64,000 nucleotides of DNA from Callipepla californica brunnescens (lineage: Eukaryota; Chordata; Aves; Galliformes; Odontophoridae): NCBI GenBank assembly GCA_023055505.1, contig JALIRH010000120.1, positions 186,001 to 250,000 of the forward strand, in the 5' to 3' direction. Position 1 is the first letter of the stretch, and each line of letters begins with the position of its first letter. Shown here piece by piece: positions 1 through 10,590 of this stretch. The notes beneath the pieces are model-generated. The model was not told where the DNA came from. It saw only the letters and a list, made by a program, of their open reading frames with translations, and searched no databases. The position numbers were made by a program, and so were the translations under genes.

Positions 1-916
1 TTTTGCAATGGCATGTGTTAGTGATGTGATGCAAAAAACGCCTTCCTGTTACTATAGCTCTACACTGCTGTATCAACCTGTCTAAAACTTGACTGGGTTG
101 GGAAGAAAGAGATCTGTGATCGATCCGGCGGTGCTGTGGTGCCCTTAAAGCTGAGATGAAAGTAAATAAGCTGTACTTCTTCCCTTAGAGGCTCATTGGG
201 TAATGATGCTCATGTGTTCATTTTATAATGCATGATTGAGGTATAAATCCTTCTGGTCGTTTTGCCGCTACCTGTAATATCACATCTGAATGTGAGTTAA
301 GTTCAAAAACATTGTGATCTAGGTGAACAGTGATTTACAAACAGTCCATGAAATGGATACAAGTAGGCCATAAATCCGTGCTTAAATATCCAGGAAATGG
401 GGAGCTTTCTAGGCCCGTTTATAGCTGATAGATGATCGTTGCACAGGTAGTGCTCAGAAGGGAGACAGGGTTGGAGACGAGCGACCAAATTAATTATTTT
501 CTGCACTCTCTTCTCTAGAAGAGATTTTGATGCAAAAGAGCCTTTCTGTATGGGGACTTACTAGAGATTTTGGTTTTTACTGTGTTTCTATGTGGAGTTA
601 TAGAAGAAATAAATGCTAACAAAGACAGAGAGAAGAACAGCAGCTTTTGAGTAAATGCTACCATTAATTGTGCAAGCAATATCATTGGCATTGCCCTGAG
701 AACTTCTTTCTGATTTAGTGTCCCTCCCTTTTACCAAGCACAGATGGAAATAATCCTAATGAGAACGAGATCTTCAAAGAACTGTTGTGTATTTCTCCCT
801 GGAGAAATCTTCAATCTGTTTTAACTTGCGTGAAATTCAGAATTGTGATTAAAGAAGTGTTCTGGTTGTGGAATGATGACTCTCCTGTCTTTTTTTTCTT
901 TTTTTTTTCTCCTTAG
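1..916. other. Non-coding flank or intron upstream of the first recognised exon
   Basis: No exon or repeat family was recognised here. The stretch ends in a long pyrimidine tract (about 889-914) that serves as the polypyrimidine tract of the acceptor at 915-916, so it is most simply the intron before the first exon seen. Confidence 0.5.
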
Positions 917-2775
917 GAAGTGAGATAGCTGAATGTTTGGATATCTCCCTAGCTGATACTTCTAAGCCAACCAGCATAGTGGACCCAATAACAAATCAGG
1001 AAGTTCTTCTAGGTAAGATAAGGGGGTATAACCAAGGACATCTCTGTATTATGTAGAAAGTTTTTAGATATGGACTGCTGTAGGAAGAAAATGGCTTGTT
1101 CATTTTTGGGCGCAAAAAGGTGAGCTGTTGAAATACTCATTGCTTTGCATTTCATCTCATTGCATTGTACTATGTGGTACACATAGTTTAGAAAGAGGCA
1201 GAACTGAGAAGACGACTGTGTTAGCATTAACATTTAATCTTACGGACTTTCCTTGCAGAGTGTGTTAACTCCCGAAGTAGTCAGTCATGTTTCTTTGAAG
1301 ATGAATCGATAAAAGTGTATAAAAATTTGAATACATCTGATTTTGCTGCTGGTAAATTGGTCTTGAAACCTCTTAAAGAAAAGGGGCACCAGTTTGTCTA
1401 CGTGGATACGATAGTAAGCATGCTTTCTCCTTACTTTTATTGAATGGTCTATATGTAAACAGAAAATCATAGAATTATAATGGCTTGGAGGGGACTTGAT
1501 AGATCGTCTAGTTTCAGCCTCCCCCTGCCATGGGCAGGCTTGTCAACCACTAAATGAGGAAGTAGCTCGTGGTGCCCAGGGCCCCATCTAGCCTGGCCTT
1601 GAGAATCTCCAGGAATGGGGCATTCAAAGCCTCTCTGGACAGCCTGTTCCAAGTCCTCATCACTCTGACATCGCTCCCCTCTTTTAGTTTAAAACACCCT
1701 TGTCCTGTCACAATCTACCTCTGTGAAACACTGATTTCTGCCCTGCTTAAAAGCTCCCTTGTGAGTAGTAGAAGGCCACTGTTGAGTCTCCCTGAAGCCT
1801 TCTTTTCTTCGGGCTGAGCGTGCCTATCTCTATCAGCCTGTCTGTGCAGGAGATGTGCTTCCAGCCCTCTGATGATCATTGTGGCCCGAGTCTTTGAATG
1901 GTTAGAAATAGCATGTGGAGTTGATCGTATCAGTTGTGAAACCAAGCAGTTACAACTAAAAGAAATTACTAGAGGTAATTTGCGTGCATGTTACTCCTGT
2001 TTTCTTTCCCATTAATCACTGTGCTTACTGAATGGATTGCAGGCGAGATAGAAGTATGAAATTTAAGAAAAAATGTCCTCCTGCCACCTTTCAAATTGTG
2101 CATCTTAATTTTCAGTGGAGAGGGAAAGGAATTGCAGCTCAGCTTATTTTTCTACTTCATTACAAGTTATGAAGAAAACATATTTTTTTTCTTGGATAAC
2201 TTTCTTAAATGTTTGCAAGGGAAACGTTGTTCATCTTAAAGCCCTTTTTCCTTTCTCTTAAGGCTTTCTATGTAATCCATGGCATTTCTATGTTATCACC
2301 TTGCATAAGACATCATACTGCCTGAGTTCAGGGGACTATTTCTATGTTCCAGCAGGTAAGTGCATGTCCTTAAAACTCAATTTGTTGGGAACGGGTTAAG
2401 CTGAATTGCCATGTTAGGAAGGAATATTGAGGTGAATGGCTGTGAGAGTGAAGTTTGAGTAGAGAATGGGGAAGTACCCTGTTAAGAAGAAGGGAATATG
2501 ACCCAACAACAGACGTGGCTGATGAACTAGTCTAGATGTAGTGATCCAAACACTTCCTTTTTTCCTGAGTTGTCTGCGGAATTCATTCAACAGACAACTT
2601 TAAAGCGGGTGAAATACACAAAATAAAAAGGTTGGAGTAGGGAAAGGACTTCAAAACTTACTAGTGACTTATAAAGAAAACTTTTTCTGTTTTTATTTTT
2701 AGGAAATGGATATAACATACGTAATCTTCTGAACGATGAAAGTGTTCTTCATTTCACACAACTTAAAAATGACAG
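917..2775 (+). CDS. Partial multi-exon gene, product not recognised (five internal exons)
   Basis: Five open exons with usable splice sites can be read on the + strand: 917-1012, 1259-1413, about 1886-1974, 2263-2355 and 2703-2775. Phases match across junctions: 1012/1259 splits a Glu codon, 1974/2263 and 2355/2703 each split a Gly codon, and 1413 ends on a complete codon. Donors are GTAAGA, GTAAGC, GTAATT, GTAAGT and GTGAAG. The encoded stretch is about 165 residues, mixed polar and aromatic, with no signal peptide, membrane segment or motif I can name. The first residues read SEIAECLDISLADTSK. The third exon abuts a CR1 LINE and lacks a visible acceptor. The initiator exon and terminal exons are not seen. 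The next exon should enter in phase 2 after 2,775, but I found no convincing one. It could be a live gene or a decaying duplicate; the open phase-matched exons argue against a processed copy. Confidence 0.6.
1467..1886 (-). mobile_element. CR1 LINE, 5'-truncated
   Basis: On the + strand the block opens with the CATAGAAT-type end of CR1 and proceeds through the conserved 3' region in reverse complement (TTGTCCTGTCACAA near 1,700, then the part matching the CR1 C-terminal ORF). It lies in the intron between the second and third exons of the unnamed gene, on the opposite strand, and its truncated 5' side runs almost directly into the third exon. Confidence 0.85.
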
Positions 2776-5700
2776 GTGAAGATCTTTCTCCCAAGAAGTT
2801 GCTTGAAATACATTTCAAGCTCTGTTGTTGGTTTTTTTTTTTCATTATTTTTGTCTTACAAAGTGTGTTGAAGTATGTCCAGCTGAACTTTACAAACTAA
2901 GGCACAAATGTTGAAGTCAACATAGCACTACAAAACCAACTGAGAAGTTTAGTCTTGAACTTCAGTGATGCAGCAAAGGGCCTCACTTTGTGACAGGCGC
3001 TTTTCTCATCCAAAGACAGTAAGATATACTTGAAAACTAGTGGGAAAAAAATACTTTTTTTTTTTTTTTTTTTGCGTACTTTTATATCGCATCTCGAAAA
3101 AATGCTTAGCACTTAAATTAATTTTGACATCTTCAGCTATCTCAGCTAACATCTGTTTGACTTCTTGTCTGCCTGGTATAAATAATCAGGATAATCTCTT
3201 TTTGCATTCAGCCATACCGTCTGTACTTCAGTAATTGTTGTCTAGGAGATGGAGTGCTGGAATCCTTGCATGCTAGGGTCCAGCGTTCTTCAGATATGTT
3301 CACGACAGTAGTTTCTTCCTCCTCCAGCAGAGGTAGTGCCTAAAGTTGTATTTGTTCTTTATTTTCTGCAAAAGCTCTGGATGTTGTAGGTAGTTTTATT
3401 TTGTGTGACAGGTCATTGCCAGACATGTTATTTTAGTATCTTGTTTTAATTAACAAATAATAATGCTAACCTTTGGGAGAGCGGTAATTATACTGTATAC
3501 TCCAGAAGCCAAGTCTAGACAGCAGATGGTATACATAGCGTTTGTCTCCTAAGCTCTTCAGGGTTCCTTCTGGCTGAGCATAAGGGTAAGTTGCAGCTAC
3601 TCTGGTAGTAGTGTTTTTTCTAAGTGTGGTCAGTGCAATTCTAGAATAGGAAGAGATCAGAAAAATGGAACTGGAAAATGTTCAGGGGCTGAATGCTTGA
3701 GGATCGAGGACTGACCTAGTAAGCAGCCATGACTATGATCTTGATATTAAATCCGGAGTACCAGTTAAAATAGGAAAGATGAATTAGCTGTAGCGCTTAC
3801 GGTAAAAACAGAAACCTTACAGGTGAGAACCTGTCTGTGAAAAGGGTTGGAGACAGAGCCTACAATGTGAGAGATGTTTCAGATGGGTGAATTTTACATG
3901 TGCACTTTTTTTTTGATCTCTGACAAGTGTTGTTTCTGATGGAGTATGGAGAGGCTGACTTTGTGCTTATTTAGAAGTTAGGTAGCATCTTTGCATTCAG
4001 TGGCTGGGTCCTGGTGAATTCCTGAGTAGATGAAACAGGAGTATGCCAATTGCCATTTAGTTCATCCTCTTGTTGAAAGCTATTTGCAGTCGGAGTTTGC
4101 AGGGAAGCAACTTATTTTCCACTCAACCTCAGATTTTATGTGTTATATGGTTTCCAATAAGGTGTTTTTTTTTTTTTTTTCTTTTAAAGTCATTTATCTG
4201 ATAACAGCTTGATGTTGGCAGCTCTTCTAGCCCTGCCTTGCAACGCTACACTTGTGGTGTTTGAAGTTGCCTTTTCCTGAGCTTCTAGCATCACTAGCTA
4301 AAGTCAGAATGGATCGAGATAGCAGATAGATGGTATCACCATGTGCGTGTCTTCTGGAATCAACATGCTGTAAAGACAGAGAGGTGTGAACAGAATGAAG
4401 AGCTGCACTACTTCTAAAGTAGGTGTTCTAGTGTCTAAACATGTTGCTGACTGGCTTGCCTAGAGTTGCATGGAGGGTTCCGCTTGAGGTTCAGTAGCAG
4501 GACGAGACTTTTCTGAAGGGGAAGGAAAACTTTGTGGTGTTGGTGCCATTAGAATGCAGTTGTCTATGCTGGCAGCTTACTCTTTTGGTTTGGGATTCTG
4601 TCAGTGCTATGATCACTTGCATTTAGCTTGACTAGAATTGCAAGATTCAACTAGTGAACATGAAATAAAATCCTCTGGACAAAAGATGAGAACTTACGAA
4701 ATCTTATCCTTTCTTTATGTTATCACTACTTTTGAGTTGTATTACAGAGGGGGTGATTACAAGGAGGGAGAACTAATTATGAAAAAGTTTTTCCGCAACC
4801 TGAACTTGCCATTTTAATGCTGACAAAGCAGGGGCTCCCGTAGGGTACAGTAAGCTATAGGCTGAAGAAACTAAGCACTTCTCCCGTATTTCAGTAAGCG
4901 CCAAGTCAGCTCTGAGGCTAATTAATCAAAAGAAATTTTCAATTAAGTCCAGGAAGGAAGACTAATTAAGTTGCCAGTTAAGAAGATGCGCTGAAGGAGG
5001 GATCAAGCTTAAGGGGAAAGTATGAGACTCCCAGTACTGGCCCATGAAGGACAATTAAGTGATAATTGCAGAGGCCTTTCTGCATCCAACAACTGCTCTC
5101 TGACTTTATTATTCTTCGTATTAGAAGCAGACATTTGCCTCTTAGGACACTCAGTGTTACTGTGCGCTCTTAAGGTAACTGAAAGTGCAGAAGTTGATGC
5201 AGGAATTAGAACACAGCTTCCTGAGTTGAGCAGAATTCTAGCTAGCAAAAAAGCCTCAATATATTTTGAAGAAAAAGCAGAACTAAATGCTTGCTTTTTT
5301 TGCCTCTTTGTTCGGCGGTGTAGTGAATCCCATCTTAGCATCCTATTTAACCTTTCTAAACAAATTACTTGGAGTGGATTATCTCTTCAGAATTTAGAAC
5401 AGCTTCCTTTGGTTGCTAAGAGCACTTAAGTTCGCAGAAGTCGATACCTTGTCATGAAATGGCTTCTGTTGCTTACATCAAACACCCACGCTGCACATTG
5501 CATGACATACTTGTGTTTCTTGATGGAGGGAGAAAAAAGAGGAAGAGGAGCTTATTGCTCATAGTAATACTGTTTTTACTGAAAATAATTTAGCTTCTCT
5601 TCTGAAGGGCTTTTTAAGCTCGCATTTGTTTAGCTGTCTCTCTAGCAAGGTGCTAATGGTTGTAAATGAGGTGCATGCCCTAGTCTTCCACCTGTCCTTG

Positions 5701-5814
5701 GCCTTTTCCATACAGCTATGTGTGCAGATGAAGTACAAATTCATCTTTTAATTTATTGAATTATTGATTATTATTATTATTATTATTGAATTTAGTAATT
5801 TATTATTCTTCTTA
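2776..5814. other. Intronic or intergenic sequence without a recognised gene
   Basis: About 3 kb with no exon that I can defend. It holds poly-T tracts (near 3,054-3,073 and 4,163-4,180) and an ATT microsatellite at 5,766-5,788. Overlapping open frames on both strands at 5,009-5,429 show no domain, and no splice site fits the phase left by the upstream gene. Confidence 0.5.
5766..5788. repeat. ATT trinucleotide microsatellite
   Basis: About seven consecutive ATT units within a wider AT-rich patch, immediately 5' of the ERVL-type relic. Confidence 0.85.
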
Positions 5815-6705
5815 GCATGGGCTGAGAACTTGGTTAAGTGTCCAGATTAAAGTAATCGGTACTGAAGCGCAGCTTCTTCTGGCACCTCGACTGCCAGTGC
5901 TGAACTGGATGTTCAAAGGAAAGGTTCCCTCCACCCATCATGCTACTGATGCCACATGGAGTAAGTGGATTGCGCTGATTACACAGCGAGCTCGGATGGG
6001 GAACCTCAGTCATCCAGGAATCCTAGAAGTGATCATGGACTGGCCTGAAGGTAAAAAGTTTGGAACAATGCCAGCAGAGGAGGTATCACATGCTAAAGAG
6101 GCCCCACCATATAATGAACTATCAGACAATGAAAAGAGATATGCCCTGTTCACACATGGATCGTGTCGCATTGTGGGAAAGCACTGCAGATGGAAATCTG
6201 CAGTGTGGAGCCCCACACGACAAGTTGCAGAGGCCACTGAAGGAAAAGGAGAATCAAGCCAATTTGCAGAGGTAAAGGCTGTCCAACTGGCCTTAGATAT
6301 TGCTGAACGTGAGAGGTGGCCAGTGGTTTATCTTTACACTGACTCATGGATGATGGCAAATGCCTTATGGGGGTGGTTACAGCAATGGGAACAAAATGGC
6401 TGGCAACGGAGGGGTAAACCTATTTGGGCTGCTGAATAGTGGAAAGATATTGCTGCCCGAGTAAAGAATATGGTTGTAAAGGTGCGTCATGTAGATGCTC
6501 ATGTTCCTAAAAGCCGAGCAACTGAAGAACAACAGAATAACCATCAGGTAGATCGAGCTGCCAAAGTTAAGATGGCTCAAGTAGACTTGGACTGGCAACA
6601 CAAAAGTGAATTATTTTTAGCTCGATGGGCCCATGAGACCTCAGGCCATCAACGAAGAGATACAACATATAAGTGGGCTAGAGACCGAGGGGTAGACTTA
6701 ACTTT
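5815..6705 (+). mobile_element. pol: ERVL-type endogenous retrovirus relic: pol RNase H and integrase zinc region
   Basis: A reading frame enters near 5,815 and runs to about 6,705 with one in-frame stop (TAG at 6,437-6,439). The 5' part resembles the RT-RNase H connection. An RNase H core follows, with a THGSCR strand near 6,153 where the first catalytic Asp is expected, the SSQFAEVKA helix near 6,252, and LYTDSWM near 6,333 carrying a catalytic Asp. The downstream HVDAHVPK segment near 6,490 and an integrase zinc-binding start (H-x3-H near 6,631-6,645) end the homology. The RNase H layout is that of class III (ERVL) avian elements; this class call is from family knowledge. No LTR, gag, env or target duplication is visible, so this is an internal fragment. 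The His in place of Asp at the first RNase H position, plus the stop, make it non-functional. Confidence 0.8.
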
Positions 6706-7748
6706 CTTGACTTCTCTGGGACTCAGATTATTCCTGAAGGTGCAAATAAGTATAATATGTATTCCTAAAGTGTTGATCACAGCGTCCTTTTCTTTGTGAA
6801 AATATAACCACACATGCTACAGGTATGATGCAGTGTATCCTGCTGTGCAAGCAAGCTGTTATTACCTTGCCTTTTTTGTCCAAGGTGTGCATTTCTGCCT
6901 CCTTTTGTTCCTTGCCCTGGCTGTGTAAGGAGGCATTCACTTGCTACTGTTGCAGTTCTCTCAATTCCTGTGTCAGGTTAGACCATTCTCTCCCTGCATT
7001 TTTTGTTTTGCACCATGAAGTGATTGGAGGGGGGGAGTGGATTTCAGTGCCCTCTTCAAAGACTTCTTTTTACGTCAGCACTGTTTGCAATGACTGTATT
7101 ATTTTTCTAATTCAGTTCCAGGTACTTGAATTATTTCAGAAGTGTTCCTCTGCCTCTTCTCCTTCAGGCTTTGTACAAGGCCTGGCAAAGCTCCCAGTTC
7201 TTGTACTGAGAGAAGAGATGCAATGCTTCCTTTGGCCTCTATTCTCTTAAAGACTTCATAGTTTTAATTCCAAGAAGGTTGGCTTAGGACATCACAGGCA
7301 AGGTGTTTATCATTGTCATCTGGCTTTTTCCAGACTGCAGAAGCAGAACTGACACCTCTCCAGGCACGCATGGTTATCCTTGAGCCCCAGCCCTCAAGCA
7401 CGAGGCTGGCTCTGCATTTCTAAAAGCATCCTTTTCAGTGGCATTTCACCTGGCCAAATGAAACACAGAGCATCAGAGTGTGCCTTCTGCACCTCTTGTA
7501 GCACTACTTCAGCATGCTGGTGATATTCTTTGCCTTGGCACAGTTTTGCTGTGGCTCTGCCATCACTTAGGCACCGCGCCATGCCCTGATTTTGTATTGG
7601 CAGCCTAGACTGGGCATTCACCTGCTCTTACATCTTCATTCACCTGCTCTTACATCTTCATTCCTGTTGCCAGTGGGAATGCTACTTGGCACAGAGCTCT
7701 AGCATGGGAGCATATGCCCATTGTTGCAGGATTTGCATGTGCACAAAT
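6706..7748. other. Unassigned sequence between ERVL relic and CR1
   Basis: No gene or repeat family was recognised. A 22-bp direct duplication containing CACCTGCTCTTACATCTT lies at about 7,619-7,663. The open frames here (for example 6,825-7,250 and 7,394-7,621 on the minus strand) show no domain. Confidence 0.45.
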
Positions 7749-8520
7749 ATCATAGAATCGTTTGAGTTGGAAGGGACCCTTAAAGATCATCTGGTCCAAC
7801 TCCCCTGCAGCAAACAGGTACACCTACAGCTACATCAGGTGCTCAGAGCCCTGTCCAGCCTGACCTTGAATGTCTTCAAGGATGGGACATCCACCACCTC
7901 TGGGCAACCTCTCCCAATGGTTCACTACCCTTATCGTAAAAAAACGCAACATCTTATATCCAGTCTAACCATTCATTCCTTCTTTTAGTTTGAAACAGTT
8001 TCCCCTCGTCCTGTCACAGCAGACCCTGTTAAACAATCTGTCCCCTTCTGTTTTTTTATAGCCCCACTGTAGGTATTGAAAGGCTGCTATGAGGTTACCT
8101 CGGAGCCTTCTCTTCTTCAAGCTGAACAGCCGCAGCTCTCTCAGCTTGTCCTTGTAGGAGAGGCGTTCCATCCCTTGGGTCATTTTTGTGATCCTCCTCT
8201 GGATGTGCCCCAACATGTCCATGTACTGAGGACTCCACATCTGGATACAGTAGTCCAGGTGAGGTCTCACCAGCACAGAGCAGGGGGGCAGGGTCACCTC
8301 ACTTGACCTGCTGGCCATGCTCCTTTTGATGCAGCCCAGGATATGGTTGATTCTCCGGGCTGTGAGGGCACGCTGGTGGCTTGTATTCAGCTTCCAGTGC
8401 ACCAACACAAGCAGGCTTTTCTCAGTGGGGCTGCTCTCTATCCTTACGTCCCTGTTGGTATTGATAGAAGGGGTTGCTGTGCCCCGGTTGCGCTTGGGTT
8501 TGTTGAACCTCTTGCAGATT
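7749..8520 (-). mobile_element. CR1 LINE, 3' portion
   Basis: The + strand starts with ATCATAGAATCG and GAGTTGGAAGGGACC, the reverse complement of a CR1 3' end, and continues into the C-terminal ORF2 region. A minus-strand frame at 7,965-8,408 has the typical CR1 tail features (SALVRPHLDYC-like segment, then a LFSLKKRRLRG block). It stops where the next CR1 begins, so it is either 5'-truncated or interrupted by it. Confidence 0.9.
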
Positions 8521-10410
8521 TCATAGATTCATAGATACATTAGGTTGGAAAGGACCTACATGATCATCTAGTCCAACCATCTTCTCACCACCATCCCTAC
8601 CCACCAAGCTACTAAATCAAATCCCTTAGCACCTCATCTAAATGCTTCTTGAACAGCGCTAGGGACGGTGCCTCAACCACCTCCCTAGGCAGGCCATTCC
8701 AGTGCCTGAACCCTCTTTCAGAGAAAAAAATTTTCCTCAAATCTAATCTAAATCTTCGCCAGCGCAACTTGTGGCCATTCCCTCTTGTCCTGTCATTAGT
8801 TATCTGGGAAAGAGGCCGACACCCTCCTCACCACAGCCTCCCTTCAGGATGTAGTAGAGTGCAATGAGGTCTCCTCTGAGCCTCCTTTTCTCCAGACTAA
8901 ACAATCCCAGCTCGCTCAGCTGCTCCTCGTAAGACTTGTGCTCCAGACCCCTCACCAGTTTTGTTGCCCTTCTCTGAACACGCTCCAGGGCCTCAATGTC
9001 TTTCTTGTAGTGAGGGGCCCAAAACTGAACACAGTACTCGAGGTGAGGCCACACCAGAGCTGAGTACAGGGGGATGATCACCTCCCTGCTCCTGCTGGCT
9101 ACACAATTCCTACTACAGGCCAGGATGCCATTGGCCTTCTTGGCCACCTGGGCACACTGCCGGCTCATATTGAGCCGAGCATCAACCAACACCCCCAGGT
9201 CCTTTTCCTCTATACACTCCTCAAGCCATTCTGCCCCAAGCCTATAGCATTGCATGGGGTTATTGTGGCCAAAGTGCAGGACCCGGCACTTGGCCTTATT
9301 GAACCTCATCCCATTGACCTCAGCCCAGCTGTCCAGCCTATCCAGATCCCGCTGAAGGGCCTCCCTACCCTCAGGCAGATCGACACATCCTCCAAACTTG
9401 TGTCATCCACAAACTTACTGAGAGTACACTCAATCCCCTCATATAGGTCATCAATAAAGATATTAAACAAGATGGGCCCCAATACCAACCCCTGGGGGAC
9501 ACCACTCATAACAGGATGCCAGCTGGACTTAACTCCATTAACCACTACCCGCTGGGCATGGCCCACTAGCCAATTCTCAACCCAGAGAAGAGTGAACCTG
9601 TCCACACCACGGGCTGTCGGTTTCCCCAGGAGAATACCATGGGAGACCGTGTCAAAGGCTCTGCTGAAGTCCAGGTAGACTACATCAACAGCCTTTCCCT
9701 CATCTACCAGTCTGGTCACCCAGTCATAGAAGGAGATGAGGTTGGACAAGCAGGACCTGCCCTTTGTGAACCCATGCTGGCGGGGTCTGATCCCCTGATT
9801 GCCATGCACGTGCCGTGTGATCTCCCTCAAGATCAACTGCTCTATAACTTTCCCTGCTACCGAGGTCAAGCTGACAGGCCTGTAGTTCCCCGGATCTTCC
9901 TTACGGCCTTTCTTGTAGATGGGAGTCACATCGGCAAGCCCCTAGTCTTGTGGGACCTCTGCAGATAACCAGGAATGCTGATAGATGGCAGAAAGCAGCT
10001 TGGCAATCACCTCTGCCAGCTCCCTCAGCACCCTTGGGTGGATCCCATCTGGTCCCATGGACTTGCGGCAGTTCAGATGGAGGAGCAGGTCTCTGACTGT
10101 CTCTGCTAGGATCACAGGGGGTGCATGATGCGCTTCGTCCCAGACTTCCAGGTCAGGGCGAAAAGTATCCTGAGGATAACTGATCTGTCTATTAAGGACA
10201 GATGTGAAGAAGGCATTGAGAACCTCAGCCTTTTCCTTATCCTCTGTGGTTCCATTCCCTGCCGCATCAAGTAAAGGAGAGAAATTCTCCTTAGTTCTTT
10301 TACTGTTAATATATTTGTAAAAGGATTTTTTGCTCTGCTTTACTGCAGTAGCCAGTCTAAGTTGGAGCTGGGCTTTTGCATTTCTAATTTCCTGCCTGTA
10401 TTGGAGGGGA
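8521..10410 (-). mobile_element. CR1 LINE with much of ORF2
   Basis: A second, longer CR1 lies head-to-tail with the previous one. Its 3' terminus is at about 8,521-8,541 on the + strand (repeated TTCATAGA). About 1.9 kb follows in reverse complement, covering the untranslated tail, the C-terminal domain and the reverse transcriptase. It is 5'-truncated near 10,410, before the endonuclease domain. It lies upstream of the XPO1-like exons and on the opposite strand. Confidence 0.92.
8800..9929 (-). pseudogene. CR1 ORF2 reverse transcriptase and C-terminal domain, frameshifted
   Basis: The minus-strand frame 9,306-9,929 encodes the central RT. It starts at the finger motif TPIYKKG, followed by NYRPVSLTS, the DFSRAFDTV block (motif A, catalytic Asp), SGVPQG (motif B) and FVDD at 9,402-9,413 (motif C; the usual CR1 form is FADD). 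The frame is lost just after motif C. The C-terminal domain resumes in another frame at 8,800-9,309, with a [10 protein letters not shown] block. ORF2 normally provides endonuclease and reverse transcriptase for target-primed reverse transcription. Here the endonuclease is missing and RT is broken by at least one frameshift, so the copy is dead. The Ala-to-Val change in motif C is seen directly; its effect is unknown. Confidence 0.88.
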
Positions 10411-10590
10411 GCAGAGGCTTGCTTTAAATGTGGAGTAAGGAAGGAAAGGATGGAGAAGGATCTTGTGAACTGAGGTGGGAAGTGGGTATTTAGTCATTGG
10501 AAAGCCATTTTGAACTTTTACTACCTGAACGCTGTACATTTTGGGTTAGTCTTCCTTAACTTTCTGTTGGACTTCTTGTTTTTCAATCAG

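Noticed and set aside
5009..5429. Overlapping open frames of 110 and 135 codons on opposite strands
   Set aside because: No recognisable domain, and no splice signal fits the phase of the upstream gene. Probably chance.
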